This document shows, in pieces, positions 10,976-24,600 of a stretch of 64,000 nt of DNA. The DNA lies in contig FLMG01004215.1 of assembly GCA_900088475.1 (NCBI GenBank), positions 77,801 to 141,800 of the forward strand, written 5' to 3'. The position numbers and the translations under genes were made by a program. The stretch's first letter is position 1; each line of letters starts with the position of its first letter. The notes beneath the pieces were generated by a model, which saw only the letters and a list, made by a program, of their open reading frames with translations, did not search any database and was not told the origin of the DNA. Origin of the DNA: Hyphochytrium catenoides (taxonomy: Eukaryota > Sar > Hyphochytriomycetes > Hyphochytriales > Hyphochytriaceae).

Positions 10976-13205
10976 ATGGCTGAAGCTGCCAAGCGCACAG
11001 AGCTAATTGAGCCTGAAACTAAAACGTCAGCTGAACAGACAGATGTCGAAGAGACATGTGCTACCTTCTTCTTCCCTTTTCGACTGCTACCTCCAGAGCA
11101 GATTACCACTCTTCAAAAGATCGGACTTGTCAACGCCAAGTGCGAGGTGCAGTACTCCTTGCAGATGTAAATGCGTTGCTTAGTCCTTATCCCTTACCCT
11201 GCTTCTGCAGATAAAGCTACTTAGGGACAAGCATATCAAGTATCTTATGACAGGTTTAGAGTCGCTATCGGGAAGCTATTCCTCTCTGGACGCAAGGTAG
11301 GTAGAAGCGTAATCGCACTTAGTTATCAGAGGCTCACGTCCCAGTAAGGCTAAGGCTCACCCCTTTGTACTCCTACCAGTCGCCCTTGGCTCGTCTATTG
11401 GATTCTGCAATCATTAGATATCCTAGAAAGCCTTCCCTCAACACTAGTGCCGAGGATACTGAGTAAGCTCTCACCGCACCATTGGCCGCTGACAGCTTAT
11501 TGACCATTACGTGCAGGTACCTTGTCTCGTCTTCAGAGTTCCGAAGGGGGCTTTGGAGGAGGACCTCAGCAGGTAGACTACTCGGATAGGCCACAAGAGG
11601 AGAAGGCTACGAGTCTTCTCGTGTCGTTATAACCCTCACTTTTCTCGCGCGCTTCTTCAGCTGCCACATTGTGCTCCGACTTACTCAGCGGTCCTCTCGC
11701 TGGCTATAATTGGAACTAAGGACGCTTTCAGCATTATTGACCGCAAGGTTTGACTGTCTGATCAGTTCTTAACTCCTCCCTTGCTCCTCTCTCGCTGTGG
11801 CATCAAGTACGCTTCGTTTCTTGTCGTCGCTCATCCGGGTCTTCAAATAGCGGCTCCATATGACACCTAATGGTCGTAGCACTGCTGTCTTGCGCCTATC
11901 TGCCCTGTTTGCGCGCTGTTCTCCCTTCACCCCTTATGGAACCTAGACCTTACTTTACTGAGTGTTGCAGAAGCTGTATCAATTTTATCTGAGGATGAAA
12001 CAACCAGACGGCGGCTTCAGGATGCACGACGACGGGTGGGACTGCAGTCGAACGATTCCTTCTCCTCTTACTCGCCTTTCCATCACGATGCTACTCACTC
12101 TTCTCTCTTGGTGTTCTATGTCCTCCCAGTAGCCTCGGCATAGCTGACATAACTCATTTGCAGGGAGGTGGATGTGCGGGCGACCTACACGGTTATCGCA
12201 ATAGCCAAACTCCTTAATATTTTGACGCCGCAACTGGCGGAAGGTGTTGCGGATTGGCTGTTGAGCTGTCAGACCTACGAAGGCGGATTTGGAGGAGAAC
12301 CAGGTTTTATTAGGCCGTCTAGAGTTACTGTTTGCTTATTGCTCAACTAACCGGGAAGGTCTTTAGGCAATGAGGCACATGGCGGCTATGCATTCTGTGC
12401 TGTTGCGGGCCTCGCTATATTAGGAGAGCTCCAGAGGGCCAATATCGATACCTTGACGGTACGGAGCTTCCATCAACACCTAACTAGGGACTGCTGGGAA
12501 GTGTGACACGTGTGAAACAGGAATGGATCTGTGCAAGGCAGATGAGCATTGAAGGAGGTTTCCAGGTCCGTTTATGATAATGCTTTCTGAAGTGACTTTG
12601 CTGTTGTCGAAGCTTACTACCTTGCGATATGTGTGGCCTTAGCTGGGCTTGCTTACATAGCTCCCCTCTCTCATGCATTGTTCTTCCACTTCCCTGTGGC
12701 AGGGAAGAACCAACAAGCTAGTCGATGGGTGCTATAGCTTCTGGCAAGGAGCCATCCCGATTATGCTAGCTGAGTATTTAGGCTGCAAATATCCAGGTCA
12801 GGAGGCCAATGACGAGACCCATAGTCTGGGGTCGACGTTGATCGATGAGGACTTTCTTCAAAAGTATATACTACTTTGCTGCCAGCAGGTGGAAGGTGGC
12901 CTGCGAGATAAGCCGGGCAAGTGAGTATCTGAACTAGGCGGCGACAAGATTTCTGGCTGACCGCTTTTNNNNNNNNNNNNNNNNNNNNNNNNNNNNNNNN
13001 NNNNNNNNNNNNNNNNNNNNNNNNNNNNNNNNNGTGTCACTTCTTCAATGGCTTTAGTCTTGTACTAAGTCGAATGCTACAGGCCTTCGTCTCCCCGATG
13101 TATAACATTAGGCGCGACTATGTGGAGCGATTTATGCAGTTCAGTAAGGGCTTGCCTTGTGACCATGCATCGTTATGCGGCGATTCTAGCTTGGCAAGAG
13201 GATGA
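10976..13205 (+). CDS. FNTB: Protein farnesyltransferase beta subunit
   Basis: This is the catalytic beta subunit that, with FNTA, transfers farnesyl to CaaX cysteines of Ras-like and other proteins in the cytosol. Ten exons fit in phase (10976-11146, 11211-11296, 11380-11462, 11517-11572, 11661-11747, 11971-12035, 12164-12303, 12367-12458, 12521-12565, 12703-12920) and a last one runs out of the N gap to 13205. The alpha/alpha-barrel signatures are present: SRPWLVYWILQSLDIL, EGGFGGGPQQ, EVDVRATY (zinc ligand Asp region), EAHGGYAFCAVAGL, EGGFQGRTNKLVDGCYSFWQ (zinc ligand Cys), and GGLRDKPGK. The expected SRDxYHTCY block with the zinc-ligand His falls in the gap. The C-terminus after SPMYNIRRDYVERF is short. 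The first donor (GAG before gtgcag) was chosen because it alone keeps the frame. Confidence 0.93.
12969..13033. other. Assembly gap (65 N)
   Basis: A run of 65 N interrupts the last intron/exon of FNTB. Coding frame resumes immediately after it (CHFFNGFSLVLS), so the gap contains the 5' end of the final coding exon. The true gap length may differ from 65. Confidence 0.99.
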
Positions 13206-13756
13206 AGAGCTATTAATGATTCTTTGTGGCATGTCTGCTAACCCAGAGCCAGCCCTTTGCAAGTAAGACAGAGAGCTCATGGTCGAGGGTCAACCGTGGT
13301 GTGGTGCTTGCCAATGTCCACCTCTCGAAAGCTCATGCTTTCATGGATGCCCTCTGCTATGCCCTCTATTAGGCAGCGCATCTCTTCCTAGGTGACAGAG
13401 CCCAAACTATGTTCTCCTGCCAATAGATTTTGGAGCCTTAGTAAGGGTGTTAACAAGGGTCAAGCAAAAGAAGCTTTGGTTATTGGCAATGTGGAGGGTG
13501 ATGCAGGCTTTGCTCTCACTGCTTTTCAGGTCCTAGGACCAGAGTCCATCGAAATAAATCCCAATAGACTCGAAGGAGTGTTCCTTGGCCTGGCCGTGAC
13601 TCTGGCTGGCTTAGTGGATCTTGCAACAATCATTTTTTGTTGGTCTTAGAGAGTAGTTGCTGTCAGGGGCGCTCGCGAACCCAGGTTGCCATATGCGCTA
13701 TTAAATGATAGGGTGTAATAAGCCAAGATGGTAATGACATCTAAGATAACATAGCT
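13206..13756. other. FNTB downstream region, no supported gene
   Basis: One open frame on the plus strand (13392-13649) ends in a hydrophobic stretch (LGLAVTLAGLVDLATIIF), and one on the minus strand overlaps 13646-13861. Neither has a credible start or splice context that joins other exons. It could be FNTB 3' UTR plus the promoter of the next gene. A decayed coding fragment is possible. Confidence 0.35.
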
Positions 13757-14185
13757 ATGTCTGTTCAAGAATGGACATTCGATTACGTAGACGATGAGGA
13801 AGAGAGCGGCATCGTAAGACGTCTTTCCTAGCCTCTCCTGACCTGCAAGATGGCAAGGCACTCATTCTTTTCAATACTCCCTTGGCGGTCAATTGTAAGC
13901 TCCAAAGAGACACAGAAGAGCTCAGAGGAAGCAAATGCTTCTCCTAGCTTCAGCATCGGCAAGTCGTATACACGCGGTGGTGGCCTCATTGGGGGTCACT
14001 CGGCCTTCCTTGCCACTAAGGTCCAGGCCTGGAGAGGAATGTACATTGGCGCCAAGCTATAGCAGCCTTCTACTAAGGTGCCTCTTCCCCTCCGCATCAC
14101 GCCTCTCCTCTCTAGTGAACACCCTCGCCCTCTGCTGCTGAGACGCCACACTCCTCAATACGAATCAGAACTACAAGGCTCTTGA
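13757..14185 (+). CDS. Possible small spliced gene, 94 aa, unknown
   Basis: Three exons can be joined in phase: 13757-13813, 13916-14020 and 14063-14185, giving MSVQEWTFDYVDDEEESG at the start, a Ser/Gly-rich middle, and a Pro/Leu/Arg-rich end (KVPLPLRITPLLSSEHPR). The first intron is 102 nt. The second is only 42 nt, which is short for this window and a reason for caution. The acidic N-terminus and basic C-terminal half look like a small adaptor, but I recognise no family. The alternative is non-coding sequence with chance-open frames. Confidence 0.33.
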
Positions 14186-14525
14186 CAATAACCCCTCGGC
14201 CACTCCTGGGGGAGGTTTCCACAAGAGGAAGAGAGAGATCAAACGGCAAGTGGAAAGCTCAATCCAGCGTTGCCTCAGCATCTTCGTCCATCAGCATCAG
14301 TCCTCGTTCTCCTTCACATCGGCGGCCGCCCTCTTCTTATGCTCAGTATCGTCTGGACCTTAGAACCTAATGCTGGTAGAGCAGGCCCATTCCTACCAGC
14401 AGATACCATCGTGCTCGATACTCTGGCAAGTATAGCACTTAGCGAGCATCATTGATAGTTGGGCCAAGAAGTTCTCTCTGTCTCCCTGAAGACTCTACCT
14501 CTACCGCCACCAATCGAAGAATGAG
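14186..14525. other. Short stretch before STN1, nothing firm
   Basis: It contains open frames in all three plus-strand phases, including a Ser/Arg/Pro-rich one ending near 14370. No phase can be preferred and no splice chain links them convincingly. It is probably a 3' UTR and the STN1 promoter. Confidence 0.35.
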
Positions 14526-15158
14526 ATGGAGAGTATTTGCACTTGGGGCCAGGACCCTTCCTACTGGGTAAGGCGTTATATCTAGTGACTTGTTTCAAGG
14601 AATGGCGCACGCAGGCTGATCGTCCCATTCCAGGCGCACCGTAAGCTTATGTGCTGTCAAGCCCTAAACGTCGATTGGAAACGCCTTCCTGGGGCTTTCT
14701 TTATAGGACATCAGCCTTCTGCTGGAAGAGTTGAGTTGGTGGCTTCATTAGTAGGAAGGACACGAAAACCCACGCAAGGTAGGCAAGAGGCCATTCTAGC
14801 TTCAACAATCCTGCTCTAACCACCTTTGAAGACCGTTTCCTGCTTGATGATGGCACAGGGGTAGTAGAATGCATAAGATGGGTCGACTCTAATAGCTCGC
14901 CTGCCGCCCAGCCTGCTTGGGAATCATTGCCTTTAGGGTGCACAGCCCAAGTTCTGGGTCGGATGAGGATCTTACATGCCCGAGAGGGAGACAAATTGTA
15001 GGCTCTACCTAATCCTTATCAGTCCCGTATATACCTTAACCCTTTGCTTTCACAGATACGTCTCCATCAACAGCATAAAGGCAATTGAGGATCCTCATTC
15101 CGAGCTCTTGCATTGGCTGGATGCCATACATTTTCAAAAACAGATTGCCATCTTGTGA
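14526..15158 (+). CDS. STN1: STN1-like OB-fold protein of the telomeric CST complex
   Basis: STN1 is the single-stranded-DNA-binding OB subunit of CST, which works at telomeres and stalled forks with DNA polymerase alpha. Exons 14707-14778, 14832-14997 and 15056-15158 join in phase and carry the family hallmarks: a gHP-like segment with RVELVASLVGR, the signature LLDDGTGVVECIRW, and a last strand/helix VSINSIKAIEDPHSELLHWL. A first exon at 14526-14567 (ESICTWGQDPSYW) matches the W-G-x-D-P start of STN1. The join between it and 14707 needs an exon of length 1 mod 3 that I could not place with confidence. The protein stops right after the OB-fold (about 140-160 aa), as in Arabidopsis STN1 and unlike human STN1, which has C-terminal winged-helix domains. 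It converges on NOSIP with 154 bp between stops. Confidence 0.72.
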
Positions 15159-15312
15159 CTGTGCCTCCCGACCCCTACGGGAGCATATCTGGTTCACTTT
15201 TATTTATGTTGCGGTCAGACCCCACATAACAACGAATCGCAGAGTCGCAGGGTGTGTTATTATACATCGCATCTCTTTGCCTTGGCGTTACATCATGCCC
15301 TCAGTGCTTTGC

Positions 15313-16711
15313 TCAGGTCATATTGGGCTTATACCTTTTGGCTTCCACATTGCTATGAGCACTGAAAGACGATCCACCAGGAACCAAGTTGATGATGTCC
15401 TTCTTCTTCAGCTTCATCCCCGTCACTGGACAGGTCATCGTGGGCAGGACAATGTCCTTCAAGCAAGTCTCTAGCACAATAACACCTGAAGGCCTCAAAA
15501 AGACGGCCTTTTGATGGGTGATTGACTTCTGCGTGACCTCACAGGTGACGTACTTCTCGTTACTCGAGTCCTCTGTCCATTTAACCTTGGCAGGCATAAG
15601 GTGCTTGAGCTGTGTCGAGCCGAACATGAAGCAGGCTATGAGTCCTGGGCAGGCTTGAGGGTGATAGCATAGCAGATATGGATACCATCGTCGGACGGGT
15701 GCAGGAAAACCGCATTGAATGCGACTACAAAGAGACTACTAAGAAACAAAAAGAAAAAGCCACCTAAAAAGTCAAAAGGGCTATTCATCAAGCTCAGAAA
15801 ATCATAGAAGAGTACCTTGAGCTGATCGCCCGTCATTGGATCAACAGTGTGAGTCCTCGGAGCTTCGATCCTCTCCTCCGCTCCAGGAGTGAAGTCTGGA
15901 ATCCAGAAGGAGGTCCTCTTTAGAGCTTCTCTCTTCTCATCCCGTGTCTCTGTGTCCACCTTGCTGGCTATCTTTTGCTTGATTCCATCTTCCTCGGAGC
16001 CCTTCTTGCCACCGTTGGCCTTCCCAACCTGCTCAGCGTTGGTAACGAGTGTCAAAAAGCAACCCGGTGACTAGGGCGATGAGATCAGCAAAGAACAGAG
16101 AGAAGTGTGCTCTAGCCGAGATGAAGCCCGAGGCAACTGGGAGACCTCAACGAAGAGCGCGAACAAGAGCTGCAGATGAAGACTTTGGTGGAGAGAGCTT
16201 CGACATAGTTGTGGCCTACCTTGCTTACTGTTCCTAAAGAATCTTCTGTCTTCGTGAAATTCTGGATCTCTTTCCTACGTGCCCTGCAGACGAGATATTA
16301 AGCCTTAAGCATAGTGTGGGGGGACCTCGACGACAGAACCTCTTACTCTAATGCTGCCTCTTCTTCTCGCTCTCTCAAGCGCCTCTCCTGCTCCTCAAAA
16401 GCTGCTTGCTTCCTAGCGATCTCTTGCTTCTGCTGCAAGAGGTTATCATAGATGCACTCACGACAATAGAAGTATCCTCCGGGAGTTATGACGGGGTCTC
16501 TAGCCTTCTGGAGGCACAGACAGCAACTACCGAAGGAGATCTGAGAATCCTTTCCTATATATAAAACCAACGATCAGTCTGGTCGAGTAGCTGCTAGAGA
16601 CAATGTGTGTTACTCACCGAATCTTCGCTTCTCGGTTCCATGGCCTGCCTTACGTTTCTCATGGTAGGTGAAGGCGGAGCTTGCAGTGTTATTTTTGCTG
16701 TGGCGAGTCAT
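15313..16711 (-). CDS. NOSIP: NOSIP-type U-box E3 ubiquitin ligase
   Basis: The start MTRHSKNNT and THEK/YHEK region, the degenerate U-box (CCLCLQKARDPVITPGGYFY), a charged coiled coil (IARKQAAFEEQERRLRER), the linker motif SFWIPDFTPGAEERI, and the second, C-terminal U-box half (TCPVTGMKLKKKDIINLV) follow the order of human NOSIP. Exons: 16711-16618, 16554-16347, 16028-15816, 15609-15313. The second exon ends in phase 2 while the third opens in phase 0, so a micro-exon or a different acceptor between 16347 and 16028 is missing from my model. Family role: ubiquitin ligase, also found with spliceosomal complexes. Nuclear or cytosolic location is inferred. Confidence 0.9.
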
Positions 16712-17056
16712 GGCTCGGCCAGCAGTGCACAGGTAGCGAGGCTGACACAGCTGTAAAGTGGCTGACACAGCTGTAGAGTACACGCGGGCAGTATCTCTCT
16801 ACGCGTCACTAATGTAGTGACACAGCGAGCCTAAACGGCTTATTATGAAGAGTTAGCTGCTTTGGAAAGCACGACACAAGAGCTGCCTGATAGGAAGTAG
16901 CTCCAAGGCTATACGGGCCTTGAAGAGACGAAGAGACCAATAAGGTGGCTCGCACTGACAGGCGCTTCAAGCTATTAAATCTCGAAAGTTCCCAAAGTCG
17001 GGATTGTCTTCGTCTCTCTTCAAGAGCTTATAAAAGCTCTGTCTAGTACGAACCCT
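16712..17056. other. Upstream of NOSIP, between two leftward genes
   Basis: This 345 bp lies between the NOSIP start and the stop of the next minus-strand gene. It contains the 20-bp tandem repeat annotated separately. No coding potential is apparent. It most likely carries the NOSIP promoter. Confidence 0.5.
16741..16780. repeat. Two tandem 20-bp repeats upstream of NOSIP
   Basis: The unit gctgacacagctgtaaagtg is followed directly by gctgacacagctgtagagta: 20-bp period, 18 of 20 positions identical. Each unit contains the palindrome cagctg. It sits 30-70 bp upstream of the NOSIP ATG, in the 5' UTR or core promoter. It may be a duplicated regulatory element or simply slippage. Confidence 0.6.
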
Positions 17057-18160
17057 TCAACGGGTGTTCGGGAAGCAGGTGACCGATGGATGACCCGCAC
17101 GATTGTCCCTGCTTGCTGCTTGCAGGTTCTGCTTTCTGCTGTAGCTTGCCAGATCGTCAGAGGACCCGCTAACGGCAGATGAGGATGGTCGCGCTTTGAG
17201 ACATTCACAATCCAAAAAGCTTCCCTGGCAAGACTTCGTCAGAAGGTTCTTGGCCGGAGCAGGCGTTCTAGGCGGTCGTTGACTCATTCAATTGTATGGG
17301 TATGCAGAGGTCGTCAGAGTTGCGAACATAAGTGCTGGACAATGTCACATGATCTGGATAAGCTGACCAATTGTCGCTACCAGAGACGATGGTGATACCT
17401 TCTGGCTGTATCTCCATCCAGCCGGATCAGGTGCAGGGACACGTGGGTCGCTTCTGAAAGACGCAGGGTTCTCAGGTTCGGCCACCGTACCAACAACCTC
17501 TGAGAATGCCATTGATGAGAGGAGAACAAGGACTGTGGAATTGCTTGGGAAGCTCTGGATGGCTTCAAGATGTTTGCAGCTGATGAAAAAAGTAGTGGCC
17601 TTATCTGGAGCTTGGACTTTTCATCCTTGATCTCATAGTCTTTCTGGCTAGAGCTTCTCTAGCTTATCACCCCGTCCTCACCACCCGTCCACCTTTCTAG
17701 AAAGTGGTGGAGAAATGCATCTATGGAGAGTTCTACGGGCTTCAACAACGGCGCAAGCAGGGCGTCGTTGTCTGCACCATCACGATTGTCATATATAATA
17801 TGACGATGTAAACGTGTATAGAGAGTAATATACCATGTACTGCCCTGGGATCAGACACATCGGATACCACATCTATAGCCGGAGAGAGGAGTGGATGGTA
17901 GATAGTTCTGAAAGCATGATTAGGACCTGATATGCCATGGAGATAGGATAGCTTGTTGCTAGCCCTGAGACTCTTCTCACGGGAGCCGTTCTTCAATTGT
18001 TGCTCAGCAAATGCGACGTGTGATAAAGATGGTATGCAGTTCGTCACTTCTGACTGTTCAAATCTTGACCGCGAAGTTGAGGGCGTTGGCGGGAAAAAAG
18101 TCAGTGGTAAACTTCTGATGGAGCATCAACAGCAAACGTCATCTCCCATGCTCCTGTCAT
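17057..18160 (-). CDS. Unknown five-exon gene, 242 aa
   Basis: Five exons join with GT-AG sites and matching phases at every junction: 18160-18113, 18053-17834, 17771-17693, 17554-17399, 17282-17057. The product starts MTGAWEMTFAVDAPSE and has a helical first half (SHVAFAEQQLKNGSREKSLR; NDALLAPLLKPVELSIDAFL). A Leu-rich segment (WPNLRTLRLSEATHVSLHL) follows, then a Ser/Arg/Pro-rich tail with several Cys. There is no signal peptide or membrane segment. Downstream lies NOSIP on the same strand. I recognise no domain. The short LRTLRL run resembles one leucine-rich repeat but does not recur. That all four phases fit is the main evidence that it is a gene. Confidence 0.55.
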
Positions 18161-18511
18161 CTTGAAGAATAAAGCCGATTAGAGCGTTAGTATGTGGTCG
18201 TGCTTGATGTGGTCCTTGGAGAGCGGCGCAGGTCGGCCTTTGAAGAGGAAGCCCCAGGAACTCTTATGTCCAACTTCACGGGAATGATGCGGGGGACTAG
18301 GCTGTTCAAACTTCTCACCTTCGACGCAGCTTGAGTTCATGATGCGTCAGAGCAGACCTTCAAAGGCAGGAACCTCTTATCATCGGGTCTATATAAAGTT
18401 TGCCTATATAAAGCCCATTACAAGGCTGTGAACCTCGTCCTCTACCCGTCTGAATACTATCAGTTCCGCCCACATGGCAGGGTCACGATGGCAATATACT
18501 TTTATTCTTCT
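18161..18511. other. Region between RUVBL1 end and the unknown gene
   Basis: It contains a 53-codon minus-strand frame (18340-18179, start MNSSCVEGEKFEQ) whose end overlaps a branch-point-like tactaac and a pyrimidine tract leading to the acceptor-like cttcaag just before the unknown gene's ATG. This suggests a 5' UTR intron of the unknown gene. Splicing from the gtgaga donor inside this frame leads to a stop, so I did not join it as coding. Confidence 0.4.
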
Positions 18512-20708
<2,197 letters not shown>

Positions 20709-21625
20709 CTTCTGGATTGATGCTCAGCTCTGACTCCGCTTCCGCGCACAAGCGATTAACACACTCGTCAGACAGGTCTCAAAGACTTTTGAGTTTGATG
20801 CAGTCTATGCAGTGTTTTGAACCTTAGGAGCAATGTCTCCTACTTACAGCTCTTAAGGAGAGACAGATCGGCGTGCGCGCACATTGTCTACGGATGACCT
20901 GACCAGCCAATGATTGACGATGACAGGTCGCTCATGGCAGGGAGACGCAATGAGCTGCAGATGCTCGTACATGGAGTTCGCAGAGTTCATCGAAAGGTAG
21001 CCGCCTGTGCTGGTGCTGCTTCTATCAGTGGCAGCTTTAGGCGAGAGGTCACAACCGCTGCACTCAAACTAGGGGGAACCTCTCCTCATGCTGTGTATAG
21101 CCACTGACCTGGGTGGTGGTGAAGTGAGGCGCTGGTTTCCCAGGGGTGTGTGAGGAGCCCCCCACGAACTTCCTATCGAAAGTAAGGGATATTGATCTTG
21201 TATACCGCTAACGGTTAGCTATACTAGGCGTTAGCGCCTTTGCTGGCGGCACAAAGGCAGAATGCGAATCTGTTGGGCGATAGCGACGACGAAGATCATC
21301 TGTGGAGACAAAGCCCAAGAGCCAAGAGTTATTGCGGCTGATTCTTCGAAAGGATGCATGGCGAACTCCGACCATGCTGATGAGGGGTAGGCGATTGATA
21401 GCAGAGAGAAGGTAAATGATAGACTTTCTGTGAAAAGAGCATCCCTTCACTATAGCCCCGGAGAAGATAGTTATTTCAGTAAACCAGAGTCTCCATCTGT
21501 CAGGCTACACGAAAGGATGCAGACGACCACTCCGGTAGCGAACCCGTTCGTCCATTGTTGGTTTTGCCATCTGAGACTCTGAGGAATTTGTCAACTTAAG
21601 TGAGCATTTTCCATCTTGAGACAAA
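20709..21625. other. Divergent intergenic region RUVBL1 / CLC
   Basis: Two modest open frames are present: plus 20910-21107 and minus 21450-21208. The latter is an 80-codon, Arg/Ser-rich frame with several ATGs and a presequence-like look (MVGVRHASFRRISRNNSW). Neither can be linked to a family or extended by splicing. The stretch probably holds two promoters. A small mitochondrial protein on the minus strand is possible. Confidence 0.4.
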
Positions 21626-24600
21626 ATGGAAGATCCGGACAGGTCCTCGGAGGAGGAAAGATCTGTACCCTCCTACCGCTATGGACAGGCCTTGCATGTA
21701 AATACCGGGCCACAGGATGGGAGACGGAGGCGACCGTACGGGAGATCTGTAGACTTTGCAAGTGACGGGAGCTTGGGGATGAGCTCCTCGTACTACCAGA
21801 TGAATGCTGCAGAGTCGTCTGAGGCTCAGCAGCTTACCTACCTTCTACACAGCCCTACGGCAGGACAGATTGATTTCGCTGATAGCTTCACCCCTAGAGT
21901 GGAATACCCCTTCGACATTACTCCCTTGTATGACCCCAGAAAGAAGTTTCCAGCAGCGCCACAGGTTGTCTGTTCGAGATAGGAGGACAGGAGTTCATAC
22001 AGATTCTCTTTGCTTGTTCGTGCTCTCTTACACTACCTCTTGCCGTCGTCTCGTGGTACACCAGTGGTATGAGTAACACCTCATCATTCTTCGTCCCGCT
22101 CCTAGGTCCTTGACTCGGTAACACCTAGGCCAGGAGCAGGTGTCTACCAAGGCGGGAAGCTTCAGTTTTGTGATATGTACCATAGCAAATACATGCCTGT
22201 AGAGAAAGAAGGTAGGCCTTTCTTTCAAACCTCTTCCTACGTGTCCAAGACTGAGAAAACTTGTTCGATATTTATACGCAGGCTGGGTGCAAGTGTGGAA
22301 CTTCGTCGAATCTCCGGCCATTCTTTTCCTCGTGGGTACGCTCTCCGCTGTCCAAGGTAAAAGCAAGCAAGAGTGAAGGAACCTTCAAAAGTGCAGCAGG
22401 GCGTATGTCCTGGTACTTGTTCCATAGGATTAGTCCTGACCTCTATCAGCCCATCACTCTTCATTTTCAAGTAGGAGGATGCTCACTTGCTTTGAACCTT
22501 CTTGTTTACCTTAGATGCTTGGATTGATTGGATGATCAACCATTCCCATAGAATGTTAGGATACTTTGAGGACATCAGTGCTCCAGTTGAGGTTGCGTAT
22601 GCCTGCTTCACAGCCTGCTTGGCTTGTCTTATAGTGCATTGGTGGTAAGACTCAGAGCTCCAGAGGGAGGAAGAGCGTCAGTTGCTAAAAAGGGTCAAGT
22701 GGGGCAACAAGAGGAGAGAATAGTGAACTGTGGTTTGATGGACTAACTCATCGCTCAGTCCGCAAGCAGGAGGATCTGGGATGCCTGAGATAAAGGTCGT
22801 ACTGAGTGGAATCATCAACAAGAGCTATCTGAGCGTTAGGACCTTCATGGCCAAATCGATTGGTAAGGGCGATGGATGGAAGGATTCACTAGATTTCATT
22901 GTGCTAAATAGAGGATAACGGGCACCAAGTAACAGGTGTATAAGGGGATAACATGGCCTCCTGTCTTCTTAGGTCTCGTCCTGGCATTTAGCGCTGGTCT
23001 TTCCATTGGCAGAGAGGGTCCCTTTGTACAGATCGCTTGCGCCATAGCGGATTCATTGATGCAACTTCCATGCTTCTCAAGAATTAGAGAGAACTCCTCC
23101 AAGCGTCTTGAACTGCTGGCATGTGCTAGTGCCGCAGGGGTATCAGCGACCTTTGGAACACCCTTTGGTGGAACTCTGTTTAGCATAGAAGTGACTGCTA
23201 CCTTCTATATGATCAGAAACTTACCGAGGTACATCAGCTAAATGCGCTCTGTTAACCTTTCTGGCAAAAAACTCTGGGATGTGTTGGCCTCGTAATCACT
23301 TAGTAGAGGCGATTGACAAGGTCATCCTCACTCCTGATGGCAACCCTGTGCCTAGGAGGAAGATGAGTCTTCTTGGATTGCCTCTCTTACCTGTATTGCG
23401 CCTCCTGAATTGTCGTGATCCAATTTCCAGCCCCATTCGCTTTGGTAATCTGTACTATTTGATCCCGTGGCATTGTCCTCACTTGGGCCCCGGGTATCTT
23501 TGATATCTTTGTAGGGCGTTCTTTGCGGCTATGTGCGGGGCTGTGTTAGTGGTTGTTATGGGCAAACAGGGTCAGCTTGCACTGTTCGAGACCACATGGT
23601 CGCTTAGGGAGTATCAAGCTCGAGTACTGAAAAAGGCCCAAGTAACGGATATGGCAATCAGCGCTGTTCTGGGGTAAGGGCTGACCTGCTGGAACCGAAA
23701 GCTTCTCAGCGCGTAGGCCTCTGATACTCATCTGTTCTCTGACTGACTTCTCTTGTGGAACTATCTCGCCATAGGATTATTGCGGGCCTCTTTGGGGTGA
23801 TGTTCATCAAACTTGTAGAAGTACTCATACGGTTCAGAGACGACTTCCTGTCAAGGCCCACTGGTTTTTTATCAGCAGTAGCCAAAAAGTTTCTATTAGT
23901 CATCGTTGTGACCGCGGTGGTCAATATTGTCTATGACATCACCGAGAAATCCCTTTTCTTGGAAGGAACCCAGAAGACTTTGACGGACTTCATCTTTCAC
24001 GACGAGCTGCTTGACCCAAACATCATCTCCATCCCGCTCTTCGTCTTCTTCCCGCTGAAAGTCCTATTCACAGCCATCTGCATCACGCTGCCGATCCCAG
24101 CAGGTTAGTTGCTCTCTAGTTTACATCGACCCACCCCAACATAGTCCGAAATGTTGCGACTGGCCACACTTTGTCCTTCTCGTAAACCTCTAATCTCAGT
24201 GACCTCGCTCTCGCTTCAACACGTCTGTTTCAGGCCTTTTCACCCCCACTTTCCTCGCCGGTGGCGCATTTGGTCGATGCTTCGGAGAAATCATGATCAA
24301 GTATTTTCCTGCCTGGACCTCCCTTCAACCATGGGAATTTGCCCTCGTTGGGGCTTGCGCATACAGCAGTGGGGTTACGCGGGCCATCTCAACAGCGGTC
24401 ATCGTATTAGAATTGACTGGGCATCTGCATCTGACGATGTACATCGGCATTGCTATTATTTGTGCCTATTTTATTGGCAATCGCTTCACCGTGAACGTGT
24501 ACGACCATCTTATCATGGCCAATGATTTACCAAGACTACCCTACTTGCCAAAGGTGGCCTACGATATTCCTTCGTGGGAGGTACGTAACAGAACTCTGCA

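Noticed and set aside
18389-18413. Two close plus-strand TATA-like motifs (tatataaag)
   Set aside because: There is no plus-strand gene downstream before RUVBL1, which is read leftward; probably chance AT-rich sequence.
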